The position numbers and the translations under genes were made by a program. Shown here in pieces: positions 1 through 10,105 of a DNA stretch of 64,000 bases. The notes beneath the pieces were generated by a model. It had not been told where the DNA came from, made no database searches, and was given only the letters and a program-made list of their open reading frames with translations. This DNA is from Trileptium ribeirensis (lineage: Eukaryota > Nematoda > Enoplea > Enoplida > Thoracostomopsidae): contig JASANE010019511.1 of the NCBI GenBank assembly GCA_030248225.1, forward strand, positions 1-64,000. The letters run 5' to 3'. The number at the start of each line of letters is the position of its first letter. Position 1 is the stretch's first letter.

Positions 1-79
1 TTTCTCAATAAGTACACGAGGTATCCGCAAACTAATAGGCCTATTCCATGTATCTTTACAATGATATATAACAAGTTTT

Positions 80-340
80 TCAACTACTTCCCAATTTGGG
101 TTCTATAAGCTTATAGTTGGCGCCAAATTTCACATTTGGTGAAAAGTCGTGGGAAATGCACCTAAATGTGTGCTTATTGTTGGTTTTAGTGTCAGATATG
201 GGGTTTTCTGGGCCAACAAGCTGATTGATATTGTGTGGCAAATATTTTTCACAATTCTGCTTCATATTTGGTATGAAAATTGAGATTTTTCTCAAGTGTC
301 GGTTTGAATTCTTTAACGTTTTTTCACGGTCAATTTAGGG
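80..340 (-). CDS. coding-like remnant or terminal exon, unknown product
   Basis: A minus-strand frame is open from a stop near 340 to a stop at 80, about 85 residues. Composition is mixed and protein-like, rich in Asn, Lys, Ile and Pro, with pieces such as NINQLVGPENPISD and CISHDFSPNVKFGANYK. I see no good start codon and no strong polypyrimidine acceptor. It may be a terminal exon whose acceptor I cannot place, or a decayed mobile-element frame. The family is not recognised. The left edge of the window is close, but this frame ends inside it. Confidence 0.3.
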
Positions 341-1690
341 TTTTATCGAATTATTAAATTGTTAGTTCATTGTTTTTGTACTCGTTGTATGATGTTTTGT
401 CTACTGCATACGTTGCTATCAAAAGAGGCGGGCGTAACTATGACTCATCACTCATGGTTTATATAATGCTGCACCTGCGTACAGTGTGTAGGCTTTGTTT
501 GCGTGTGCTTTCTACGACAGACTTCGGGGGATTGTTCTCACCAGTCGAATTCTAGCTCGCAAGCGAGCTTCACTAGTAATTCACTTGTCTTGTTTATAAA
601 TCCACAAGCACTGGAGCACTAAACACGATTGTTTGAGATTTCTACCTGCGAGATTTGAGATTTTTAGTGACACAGATTAGCGTGGGCTTACAGTTACTTC
701 GTTTCCAACAGCTACATAAATTTATCAAATGTTTCCTCTCGAAATACCAATAAACCGAAATATTAAACGTCTTTAAAAGAAAAGCACAAACGCCGACAAG
801 CCTGTAAATTTTCTGACTGTTCTTTTGTATATAAAATTTGCTGCTGAAAATATTTCATTACAATGTTCACTTTTCAAAGTCTATAAAATCCTAAATTGTT
901 GAAATTTAAGCGAATGTTTAGGTTTACGGTACCGACACTGCGCCTGTTCATAAGAAAAGTGTCTGTGTAAATCCCTTAATCTATCGACCCATATTTTTGC
1001 TATGTAGCTGCAACAAGTTTATCAAATCCATTGTGACTGAGGCCATAAATATCATATTTTCAACATAACAGATTGCTTAATGAATAGTCATCAGCACGGT
1101 TTCGTAATTAAGCACTACACCTCAATGAAACTTATTGACTGTGTTCAACACTAGGTTAGATCTGTTGATGTAGAAGTGAGTGTATACGTCGCATTTCGCA
1201 AAAGCATAACGCAGTGTGTCGCACAAAAAGATATCGCTAAACTAATATCACTACATAATTTATACCTGTATATATTTATACCTCGCATGTAAAATTGGTA
1301 AGCAAGCTTTCTAAGTTCTATATAAAGCACCATTAATAAAATAATGGGCTTGATTCATTTTAAACCGTAAATGGCGTGCAAAAATAAACAATAGCTCTTC
1401 GCCTTATTTTTGGGCTACATCTGATGTTCCACAAGGAAATGTTTTCGGACTAACCTTAATCTCCTTGTGCATAAATGATGTCATATAATTAACATACAAT
1501 GACGTAATGAATTTAATTATATTACTAGATTCCTAATAAGAAGGTTTTAACCCAATTGCATTAAGGTACCTGCTTGAGAAAAGCGAAAAAAGTAATTAAT
1601 TCGTTAAGACATATACTATTACCAATTTACTAAATCGTGGTGATAGTCATCTTACGCAACTTTTTTGCCAACATTTGGCAATCCAATATT
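341..1690. other. no gene seen
   Basis: AT-rich DNA with no convincing exon, repeat unit or RNA gene. A perfect short palindrome (AGCTCGC, two bases, GCGAGCT) lies near 553-570. Confidence 0.5.
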
Positions 1691-1703
1691 CAACACCTGA
1701 GAC

Positions 1704-2589
1704 ATGCTTGGTTACGATAGACAACAGCCATCCAGCGACCGCCGCGCATCAAACGTCACCTCGGTCAGAATGCCCATTTCTGGCAGTCAGCCGTCTAATA
1801 AAACAACAAACCGGAGTCGAAAAAAACCGCCTCCGGTGCCTCAACAAAGCAGCATAGCCGCCGATACGGCATCAAAATCATCGCCTGCGACAACAACATT
1901 GTCTAGCGCAAACGTTTACCAACGGTCAGCAATACTATCTTCAGTTTGCTGCGAATGTATGGCGGAAGGGGGCAATGAATGCTTTGAATGCGGTATCTGT
2001 GCGTCTTGGATACATTATAGCTGCGCGGGCATCGTGAGGCCTATTCTTGAGTATGCATCTTCCGTGTGGTCACCTGTTTTTCTCACTGAAACTGATATTA
2101 TTGAGAGAGTGCAACGATACTACTCCCTCAGAATTTTGTCGCCGCGCATCAAACGTCACCTCGGTCAGAATGCCCATTTCTGGCAGTCAGCCGTCTAATA
2201 AAACAACAAACCGGAGTCGAAAAAAACCGCCTCCGGTGCCTCAACAAAGCAGCATAGCCGCCGATACGGCATCAAAATCATCGCCTCCGGCAACAACATT
2301 GTCTAGCGCAAACGTTTACCAACGGTCAGCAATACTATCTTCAGTTTGCTGCGAATGTATGGCGGAAGGGGGCAATGAATGCTTTGAATGCGGTATCTGT
2401 GCGTCTTGGATACATTATAGCTGCGCGGGCATCGTGAGGCCTATTCTTGAGTATGCATCTTCCGTGTGGTCACCTGTTTTTCTCACTGAAACTGATATTA
2501 TTGAGAGAGGGCAACGATACTACTCCCTCAGAATTTTTACTAGAGCCGGTTTAGAAATGGTGTCCTACAACGATAGGCTACGCATTTAG
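1704..2589 (+). pseudogene. ORF1 PHD finger fused to ORF2 C-terminus (LINE)
   Basis: Two overlapping frames, 1704-2198 and 2047-2589, each read a Ser/Thr/Pro-rich leader, then a PHD-like cysteine cluster, then the RT C-terminal piece RPILEYASSVWSPVFLTETD. The frames differ because the 400-base duplication is not a multiple of three. The fusion skips the endonuclease and catalytic reverse transcriptase, so neither protein could support transposition alone. Zinc fingers of this kind in LINE ORF1 are thought to bind nucleic acid. Here the product is probably non-functional, although the two copies have stayed nearly identical. Confidence 0.6.
1741..2537 (+). repeat. 400-base tandem duplication inside the LINE
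   Basis: Copy one spans 1741-2140 and copy two 2141-2537. They match almost base for base. The differences I see are at CCTGCGAC versus CCTCCGGC and GAGAGTGC versus GAGGGC. The period is 400, which shifts the reading frame. The high identity suggests a recent event. Confidence 0.9.
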
Positions 2590-3239
2590 GTCTTGAACCA
2601 CTTGAAAAACGCTGCTTAATCTGGTAATGATATTTAAATATCTTCATAAAGAAATAGACAGCGCGGCTCATGATTTTTTGAATGTAATATTACTACGATC
2701 AACAGAGGTCACCAGGCAAAGTTACGAAAAACAGAGCTCAAACCACAGTTTTGGACCACAAATTTCCTTCACGTATTATAAACCGGTGGAACAAACTGCC
2801 TACAGACGTCTTTGCCAAAGCCTCAAATTTCAAAAAATTTAGAAATGTTCTTAAAAACATAGCTTTGAAAATTCACCTAAATGCGACAGAAACCTGTGAC
2901 TCAGATGTAAGTGGAGATTTTGCTCCCTTTCTGTTTAAACTTTATCAAGAATATAAACTTTTTAATTATGTATTCTTTGTTTTATAAATTTATAATGCAT
3001 ATTGTTTCTTGTTACCAGTAACGAGGATTAGTAAGCCATTGCCTCAGTTTCGGGCTCGCTATGACGGCCTTAACGCCAGAACAACCCCGTTACGCTGATC
3101 TCTCGAGTACTGTCATAAATTCTTAATAAAATTTGTTGTTGTTGTTGACCTAATATAGTTATTAATAATAAATTTCATTACTTGACGTAAAGGAGCGGAA
3201 TGTATTATTAGTACCTATCTTACATCTTACTTGAAATCT

Positions 3240-3690
3240 AATACTATAATTACTACAAATCAACACGGATTTATTAAAAAAGTCAACATGTGCAGAATTG
3301 CTTGAATCCGTGAATAAACATTGGACAGTGGCAAATGAGTTGGTGAATCCGATTGGTCATAAACATTGGACAGTGGCAAATGAGTTGACAATGCCTACAT
3401 TGACTTTGCGAAGTCCTTTGACACGCGCTCATATGTCAAACTACTAGAGACTATCGAGGATAGGAATTAGGGTCCTCGTTTGCAATGCATATCTGGTTTC
3501 CTCCACGGGAGGACCTTCAGAGTAAAATTGAATAATACACATTCCGATTCTCATAATGTTTTATATCTGCAGTGCCTCAAGGCAGCGTCCTAGTACTTCC
3601 TCTGTTTCTGATATATATCAACCAACTAACGTCGTCTTAATATTAACTATAAGCTTTTTGTTGATGACAAACTGTACATAATGTGTCACG
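3240..3690 (+). pseudogene. CR1-like reverse transcriptase fragment
   Basis: Conserved reverse-transcriptase motifs appear in order, in shifting frames: QHGFIKK near 3260, AYIDFAKSFDT near 3393-3425, then VPQGSVL followed by PLFLIYINQLT near 3571-3632, and FVDDKLY (the catalytic YADD block) near 3655-3680. Stops and frameshifts separate them. A 30-base segment is repeated directly inside it. It lies downstream of the other LINE 3-prime end on the same strand, so it belongs to a separate, older insertion. Confidence 0.75.
3314..3390 (+). repeat. short direct repeat, period 45
   Basis: ATAAACATTGGACAGTGGCA and the next ten bases occur at 3314 and again at 3359, within the decayed reverse transcriptase. 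Confidence 0.85.
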
Positions 3691-3796
3691 TAGCAACGAT
3701 AGTTTTGCCCCAGCGCGCCGTCAAACTGCACTTGTCAATTTCCGATATTATATTCAAAACATAACGCCTCAGTGCAAGGATGGCGGCATTGTTATA

Positions 3797-4163
3797 AGTA
3801 ACGATCTTTGTTTGTTGAATTTCAACATAAATCGGCACACTCAAATACGGTTTCAAAGTTTTCTGTATTCGATAAAATTTCAAGGAATTTAAACTGTAGT
3901 CATTTGCTGGAATTTTTACTACTATATCGTTAAAATCCTTGTGTATGATGGTGCCCCACCTCGTCTGCCCCGGGTTCCATCCTTACGGTGGGCAGCATGT
4001 TTTCCGCAGTCAATAAAGGAAGTAGGTATATCATTGCTTAACCAGGTTTCGCAAACGGCAATAACATAAAAACGTTCGGTATGCAAAATTGATTCCAAAA
4101 CGGAAAATTTATTGAAAAAACTTCGTGCATTAGAAAACCTGTACGTAATAAGGCGATTTTGTA
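3797..4163 (-). pseudogene. LINE endonuclease fragment, left arm of inverted repeat
   Basis: The minus strand reads SNARSFFNKFSVLESILHTE followed by VIAVCETWLSND. This is the start of an apurinic-type endonuclease of a CR1-like LINE, including the ETW block that carries the catalytic Glu. The frame ends after about 120 residues. The same segment occurs in reverse complement at about 4997-5377. Confidence 0.7.
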
Positions 4164-4165
4164 TC

Positions 4166-4460
4166 TGAAACAAACAAACAAAATCGTTTATTAACCAAAC
4201 GCGTAGTAGTAATGGTAAAGTCAGCGTAGCGACGTTTGCATGTGGCGTTAAGGCCGTCACAGTGAGCTGGAAACTATGGCAATGGCTTACCAACTGCCAG
4301 GGTACTAGTTAACAAAAATATATGTACAACAAACGATACAATTACAAACAAAGTTATACGTTCAAAGCAAAGGTTAATAAACTGGTTTACAGCCAAAAGG
4401 GATTTCCTCTTATCTCTAGCTGACGAGATGGGAATGCAATTTATCGTTAAAGACAAAGAT
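4166..4460 (-). mobile_element. CR1-like LINE 3-prime end with TTTG tail
   Basis: Read on the minus strand, this has a short C-terminal coding tail, then a UTR block (GGTAAGCCATTGCC, then AGCTCACTGTGACGGCCTTA) close to that at 3030-3075. It ends in AATAAACGATTTTGTTTGTTTGTTT. The endonuclease fragment at 3797-4163 follows directly in the same orientation, so two LINE copies are joined tail to head. Confidence 0.6.
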
Positions 4461-4682
4461 ATCTACTCCTGTTTTAAATTTACCTGAGCATTTATGATGG
4501 TATTGCCATTTTTTAACTGTTGAATAGTCAACGTCAAACGGTCTATAAAGTAGTTAATAATGGAATCGATACTTGTGATTTATATCAGCTATCAATCGTA
4601 ACGACCACCAGAGATCGCGCCAAGTTAGTTAAAAAGAAATTTAAGACCAACAAATTAAAAAAAACTACTCAGTTGCTATTAG

Positions 4683-4730
4683 AGGTATAAATCCATAGAT
4701 TCGCTTACAGAATTTATAGGTAACAAACAG
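4683..4730 (+). repeat. dispersed repeat, copy also at 6053-6098
   Basis: A block reading TATAAATCCATAGATTCGCTT then ACAGAATTTATAGGTAA recurs at 6053-6098 with a few changes. It lies beside LINE pieces in both places, so it is likely part of the same element family. Confidence 0.55.
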
Positions 4731-4837
4731 CATGTAACGGCTCCATGCGCTAAACCATTCAAAGATTTATATACTTAAACAAATTGATCTGACATGTTTT
4801 TACTTTATGACATTAAACTTTTTCTCAGTTTTATAGG

Positions 4838-5475
4838 GACAACCATTACTGATTTGCTTCATTGGTGCTTAACTGTTGTAACTGTGCTAATCATGTTTAG
4901 TCCTAATTTTGGTATACATGGATATATAATATATGCACTGATCATTCAACAAAATTTTGTTTGTTTGTTAAATTTGAACATGAATCAGTACACTCAAAAT
5001 CTCCTTATTACGTATAGGTTTTCCAATACACGAAGTTTGGTCAATAAATTTTCTGTTTTGGAAGCAATTTTGCATACCGAACGTTTTTTATGTTATTGCC
5101 GTTTGCGAAACCTGGTTAAGCAATGATATACCTACTTCCTTTATTGACTGCGGAAAATATGCTGTCCACTGTAAGGATCGAACCCGGGGCAGACAAGGTG
5201 GGGCACCATTATTCATACACAAGGATATTAAGGATATAGTAGTAAAAATTCCAGCAAATGACTAAAGTTTAAATTCCTTGAAATTTTATCGAATACAGAA
5301 AACTTTGAAACCGTGTTTGAGTGTGCCGATTTATGTTGAAATTCAACAAACAAACAAAATTTTATTGATTGATTATATATCCGCGCATACCAAAATTTGA
5401 GACTAAACATGCTTAGAATAGTTACAACAGTTCAATACCAATGAAGCTAACCGGTAAGGATTGTCCCCTTAAAAT
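4838..5475. mobile_element. LINE endonuclease piece within nested inverted repeats
   Basis: 4997-5280 on the plus strand encodes RSLVNKFSVLEAILHTERF and the CETW block in shifted frames, and is the reverse complement of 3797-4163. In addition 4838-4993 (TTCATTGGTGCTTAACTGTT and on) matches the reverse complement of 5335-5475. The region is therefore a compound palindrome with two pairs of arms. LINE insertion in opposite orientations followed by rearrangement would explain it. Confidence 0.6.
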
Positions 5476-5624
5476 TGATTATAAGTCAATGTCATAATCT
5501 AAAAAGATATCAGATCAGCTCGTTTAAGTAAGTTTTTGAATAGTTCAGCGCTTCGAGCGTGAACAAGATGCTTTTTATAAGCTATGTTAGCTATTTTTGT
5601 TAAATGCCGCTCAAGCTAAACAAT

Positions 5625-5695
5625 GGGTCCACCGGGAATCGGACACCGAACCTTCTGCGTGCGCAGCAAACGTGCTAACCACTACACCTTGACCC
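5625..5695 (-). other. tRNA-like sequence (tRNA pseudogene or SINE head)
   Basis: The minus strand gives 71 nt that fold roughly as a tRNA. The acceptor arms are GGGTCAA and TGGACCC (6 of 7 pairs). The D arm is GTGT-AGTGGTTA-GCAC and contains an A-box-like TAGTGGTTAGCAC. The anticodon stem is TTTGC/GCAGA. A B-box-like GTCCGATTCCC is present. The T stem is only 3 of 5, and the anticodon loop TGCGCAC lacks the usual T33. These defects point to a pseudogene or a tRNA-derived SINE promoter rather than a working tRNA. The identity is not assigned. Confidence 0.6.
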
Positions 5696-6099
5696 GCTTG
5701 AAACGGTTGGATGGTTGTGGTGATATTCTAACAAGCGAATTGACGTTTTGCTAGCTTTAATTTCGAGCGGCAACATCCAATGACCGGTAATAAACGAGAT
5801 ACTACTACTAAAGAAGGTAAAATAACTACTTTTGGGTTTATAAAAGTATCTATCCCCCAGTATTATATTCTACAAACAGTAGGTTTGTATTTCCTGTATA
5901 CCGCAACATTATCCTTTGAATAATCCCTATTTCCAGTAGTGACTCTTGAATAGCTTTCACGCCAGTACTATAGTCCTAAGAGTTTTTTTGCAGTAAATAG
6001 GTAATGTCATCGGCAAATATTTAGCAGGTAACAAAAGTAACATTAACACTAGAGTTATAAATGCATAGAATTCGCTTACAGAATCCATAGGTAAAAAGT

Positions 6100-6185
6100 G
6101 TAGTGATCACTAAGTCCATCATAGCGAGCCCAACCATTAAGGAATAGCCTGACTGGAACATCCTCTGCCAGCCTTACGCAAATAT
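6100..6185 (-). mobile_element. CR1-like LINE 3-prime UTR fragment
   Basis: On the minus strand, GGTTGGGCTCGCTATGATGG resembles TTTCGGGCTCGCTATGACGG at 3048-3067 in the LINE 3-prime UTR. The fragment is short and decayed. Confidence 0.4.
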
Positions 6186-6894
6186 AACACAAGGATATGA
6201 ACTTCATTCATATTTTCGCAGAGCAGCATAAGGTAAAGGATATTGAAAAGTGAAAACACAAAACAAAAATATAATTAAACTAACAGTAAGGAAATATACT
6301 GACGTACGTACAATATTGCTATGCCTACTGCTGTAAATACTATTTGTATACTGCAGTATAAACGAGAGCAGTGCAGTATAGGACAACAGTAATACTGCGG
6401 TGTGGTGGTGCGTTACAATAAATTGAAAACGAAATTTAGTAATCGATTGATAATGTGGTTCGCGCACTATTCAAACTGGATTGTACTAACTGCTCTAACG
6501 ATGAAGATACGACTGTATACAATAGCTGTGAAGCGCAAATGTTGTCGTGCAATGACGCAAATCGCCCAGAAATATTTCTGAGCCAGCGAACGACGAAATT
6601 TCGGAATACTAGCAACCGATCCATTGCAGTACACTTTTTGTATCAACGACATAAATTGGCAGCAGCGGAATATGCTTGAAATCTCCGCTCGTTAATTTGA
6701 TTCCACTACATTTAGAGGCCAAGTTGGAATGAAACAAGTTGATTACTGATCATAGCAAAAACATAACGTGCATGTTGCATGGCTTAAACGCGGAACTAAC
6801 AGAGGAACGACAGAATTGATAATTGAGGTGAAAGATCTAAAATGGTCATGCTTATGGCGCAAATATTTAATGCCTTAAAAATTATCAAAAACAT

Positions 6895-7110
6895 GGAAAA
6901 TGGCAACTTTAGGGCCCGGACGTTGTAACGTTGGAAAAAATAACAGCTTAGAGCGGGGTTCGGGAGGCGGCAACCACTCGACTTAGGCTTAGTACATGAC
7001 TCATATAAGGTACCTTAAATTAGGATAAGCCTAAGCCTTAGGCTTAGTATATCGAGAACAGCATGGTATGCATTATATTTCGGCCCCTAAAGTTGAACAT
7101 GATTGGACCA
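6895..7110 (+). repeat. dispersed repeat rich in CTTAGG, inverted copy at 54.7 kb
   Basis: The region contains GGTTCGGGAGGCGGCAACCA, then CCTAAGCCTTAGGCTTAGTA and TATCGAGAACAGCATGG. The reverse complement of 54700-54900 carries the same blocks in the same order. A weaker relative (ATTAGGCTTAGCATATCGG) lies near 43494. It is a non-coding dispersed element, not a telomere array. Confidence 0.6.
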
Positions 7111-7134
7111 AGTTCTACAACCTCGAAAATAATT

Positions 7135-7800
7135 TCAGGAATTTCTTTTGAAATGTTCGGTCGCAGTGCAGCAAACCGCGTTTATGATACTAAAGCTGCT
7201 ACACTGCTTCTGATTTAATTCGTTTATTGGTCTAAGGTTTGAGTCCACTGGAGGAGCGTGAGCTGGAGACATTATATTGTCAAGTCCGTTCAGGACAGTA
7301 AAAGCGATGGATGTACATGAACAAAGATTTTCCATTATGTGGGCGAACAAAAATTTATGATAACAACATGTAGATGCTGTCGGAGGTCGCTATTTTGCAA
7401 GTTAGCGTTGCATTTTTTTGACCGCGCACACGGGAAAACGAGATTACTAATCGCGTTCTTTGCGTATACTGCAATACTCACATAGGCCGCGAACATAACT
7501 GCCCTATTCAGCATGTCATGACCGCGGACAAACGTGCGAAATAGAGAAATATGAGCGTACACAGATTGCATTTGTATATCGCAGAGTCAGTGTTTGTGTC
7601 AACTAAAATGCGAATGCCGACGGCTGAAAAGTGAATGCGGGCGATACAGGTCGTGGTTTTGACAAATCAAAATCCATGATGTACGCACCTAAAGTGGTCT
7701 CAGGCATAATTAAATTAAAATTTTCACGGTAGTTGGGAATTTCTATATCCATGCACCTCTGTCTGATGAAGCATAAAATGTCAACAGGCGAATTAGCCAT
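7135..7800 (-). CDS. candidate compact multi-exon gene, unknown product
   Basis: Three coding-like blocks lie close together on the minus strand. 7603-7800 starts with MANSPVDILCFIRQRC after a fair start context, and has a possible donor (TTTAG|GTGCGT) near 7690 and strong acceptors near 7625 and 7604. 7498-7571 reads MQSVYAHISLFRTF up to a consensus donor, TAT|GTGAGT. 7135-7388 begins after GCTAACTTGCAAAATAG with RPPTASTCCYHKF, continues through PAHAPPVDSNLRPINELNQK, and stops at 7135. The last two blocks join in phase across a 109-base intron. How the first block joins is unclear. No family is recognised. Alternative: a decayed retro-derived frame. Confidence 0.4.
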
Positions 7801-8061
7801 CTTAAACTTTTGTTGGGTCTTGGTGGACTAAATTTGAGAAATATACGATTTTTTATTGAACCAATTTTCTAAGACCGGATTTCACATATTTTACGCGAAA
7901 TATATAAATTTGCAGATTTTCCATTACTGCTTTTGTGTATGTTCAATGAAATTTATTGTTTGATGGTGGCAATATACATATGGTTTGGTTTTGTTATTAT
8001 CATTCGTCATTGAAGAATACGTTCGGCGCGTTCAGCGATGGTTTGATTACATAGCTATTAA

Positions 8062-8432
8062 CATACATGCTCATAAGGGAGGGAGGGAAGAGGAGGATTA
8101 TTTCTACATGAGGGGCGGACCATTCCCTTCGGGGAGCCCTGATCATCATCATCGGCAATTAGCCTGTCCCCCGTAGGTTCCGCACACACCCCTAAATTAT
8201 GTCGAAATATCGGTAGAAACTGAGGAAAAATTGGGTGAAATTGGCTAAATTCAGGGAGAAATTGGATGAAAAAATTTGAGTCCCAAATAATTTCGAAAAT
8301 TTGTCCCCCCTCCCCGACGACTTCCCACCCCGCCCACGGTTGATCCTCCCTTGAGGACTACCTCCCTCCTTGTCGAAGCACCCGCTATCCCCCTGGGACT
8401 TCGGACTTTGCCTATGTATTGGTATGATGTTT
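8062..8432. mobile_element. short non-autonomous element, GC-rich ends and AT core
   Basis: It begins TGCTCATAAGGGAGGGAGG and ends with CTGGGACTTCGGACTTTGCC and ATGTATTGGTA. The core is a run of AAATTGGG-type words. Close relatives of the ends occur at 23657-23885 and 36770-36995. No coding capacity is seen, and the frames inside are chance. Confidence 0.5.
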
Positions 8433-8913
8433 TAACAATTTCTGCTTTTTGTATTTGTGTACCTGTGATCAGTGCAGTTTTACGATAGTTGGAAATTCGA
8501 GGACTGAGCCGCATCTGCAGTTTTATATGTAGTGTAGAACATATTTAAACCAATGTTCTATGATAACTGTCAAATGTCTAAGCCCTAACGCTCTCATTTC
8601 CTGATGTTTTATACTATGGTGTAAATTTATAATGTTATATATATATTTAATCGGATATATGTTCAGTGTAGAATTAAATTTTGTAATTGCGATACATATA
8701 TGTGAGAGGTTCCGCGGGCCTAACATAAGAGTTGGGACCGCGCATAGCGCTGCGACACGGCATCAATGGAGGTATATAATTGATTTATAATATGTATCTA
8801 ATCAATTGCTATATTATAGCAAATTTTGGTCACCTTGTTAATTTGTCAGAATTTGAGAAATTAGAATCTAATGGTATTGTTTGTGTCTTGTGCAGGAATG
8901 ACTACGTAGGAAA

Positions 8914-9354
8914 TGCTAATATTTAGCATAGCCTTATGCTTAAAGAAAATCTCAGGTAATTATGCTTAATTTAAATCATCATAATTACATTTATTCCAAA
9001 CTTTTCGCAAAATTTCATTCTTAATATTATATTTGATGATTGATGCTAGCTAACATTTAAGCTTATTTATGCTTTATAATTTTAGTAGCAAAAAACAAAG
9101 CTAGAACTCCTGCGTTATATTTGGCAATATTTTGCTTTAATTTTAAGTTTTTAAGCACAATTTTTTTAAATATTTATCTTAATTTATGTTAAACAGCTTA
9201 TGTACTTGTTTAGCATAATTATGCAGTTGCTTGTTTAGCTATGCTAAGTATGTAGCACAAATGCCTACATAATATTTAGTACAGCCTAAGACTGCGAAAT
9301 ATTTAGTATGGTTATGCTTAAACTTAGAATAATAGTATATACTAAATATTAGCA
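8914..9354. mobile_element. AT-rich MITE-like element with terminal inverted repeats
   Basis: TGCTAATATTTAG at 8914-8926 is matched perfectly by CTAAATATTAGCA at 9342-9354. Subterminal TATGCTTAA and GGTTATGCTTAAACTTAG blocks are also inverted relative to each other. The interior is very AT-rich with many TAGCATA words and no coding frame. Confidence 0.5.
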
Positions 9355-9404
9355 TAAACATTTTGAGTGTAATATTTTTTGTGAACGATATATTTTTTGG
9401 TTAC

Positions 9405-9480
9405 TTTGTACAGGCAGTTGTTAAAACAGTGCCTAAGTTTTCAGCTCACTACGATGATCTTAAACAAAATTTAGACGGTC
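9405..9480 (+). mobile_element. possible LINE 3-prime UTR remnant
   Basis: AGTGCCTAAGTTTTCAGCTC followed by ACTACGATGATCTTAA resembles GCCTCAGTTTCGGGCTCGCT followed by ATGACGGCCTTAA at 3040-3075. The match is diverged. Confidence 0.3.
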
Positions 9481-9869
9481 GCTCAATTAATGTCTAATAC
9501 AAGCCTTGTGCCGCTGAATGTCCGTCTGTAATATACAAATGTTAAACCTTTTCGCCTGTTTGTTTGCAAGAATTCAGTATTTTGACCTGGATATTACACA
9601 GGTTGGCGCTATGGTGTTATCAACATCACTTAATCGAGCAGTAGGATAAGTTTTAGTTAGTCGCTGATGCCTAAATTAATTTGTGTATCGTGCAATACCT
9701 TAACAAACGAAAACGAGCTATATAATCAACAACATACCCACATGTTTCACGTACAATATAAAAATGTTTACCATTTGTTGATAAGGCGACAACTAGCTTA
9801 TTTGCAATATAGCAAGACTCGTTAGATCCAGAATTAATTTGTACGCCGTTCAACGTTTGACAGACTTAC

Positions 9870-9952
9870 CTGTCGACTGAGATCTAACGGACTGTATTGT
9901 GGCAAGTGGTATACGCAAACAACCGAGCTATCTAACAGCTGTTGCTCTGTTT
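9870..9952 (-). CDS. internal exon candidate (83 nt), unknown protein
   Basis: The minus strand has an acceptor with a pyrimidine tract (ACTTGTTGTTCCTTAAG) at 9953-9954 and a consensus donor, GTCGACAG|GTAAGT, at 9869. Only one frame is open between them. It reads TEQQLLDSSVVCVYHLPQYS then PLDLSRQ and starts after a 2-base partial codon. The other two frames stop. Agreement of both splice sites with a single open frame makes this one of the better exon calls. The family is not recognised. Confidence 0.55.
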
Positions 9953-10105
9953 CTTAAGGAACAACAAGTTGAGCGAATGACAAGGAACATGGAAACAGTA
10001 TACGATAAACACAATCAATACAACATTTCAAAATGCATTTTGTCGTCATGTAACGCCATTGGGCATTAAATAGTTAAATTTTGTATGATAAAGATATCTA
10101 AGGCT

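Larger units (their letters stand above)
1700..3150 (+). mobile_element. CR1-like LINE, internally deleted, 3-prime end
   Basis: A PHD-like cysteine cluster of LINE ORF1 type (CCECMAEGGNECFECGIC) is joined in frame to the end of a reverse-transcriptase ORF (RPILEYASSVWSP). The typical LINE C-terminal tail follows, with RIINRWNKLPTDVFAK in another frame near 2765-2815. A 3-prime UTR comes next, then a short GTT repeat tail at 3133-3148 after AATAAAATTT. The endonuclease and most of the reverse transcriptase are missing between the zinc finger and the tail. Frameshifts break the tail frame. Known for the family: CR1 and L2 elements are 5-prime truncated and end in short simple repeats. The exact clade is inferred. 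Confidence 0.75.

Noticed and set aside
541..585. GAATTC and ACTAGT sites resembling vector polylinker
   Set aside because: The surrounding order does not match a cloning site, and the palindrome is explained by AGCTCGC arms.
6455..6679. Plus-strand frame with KLDCTNCSNDEDTTVYNSCE
   Set aside because: Both strands are open over the same interval, and no acceptor keeps the frame open. Undecided but not supported.
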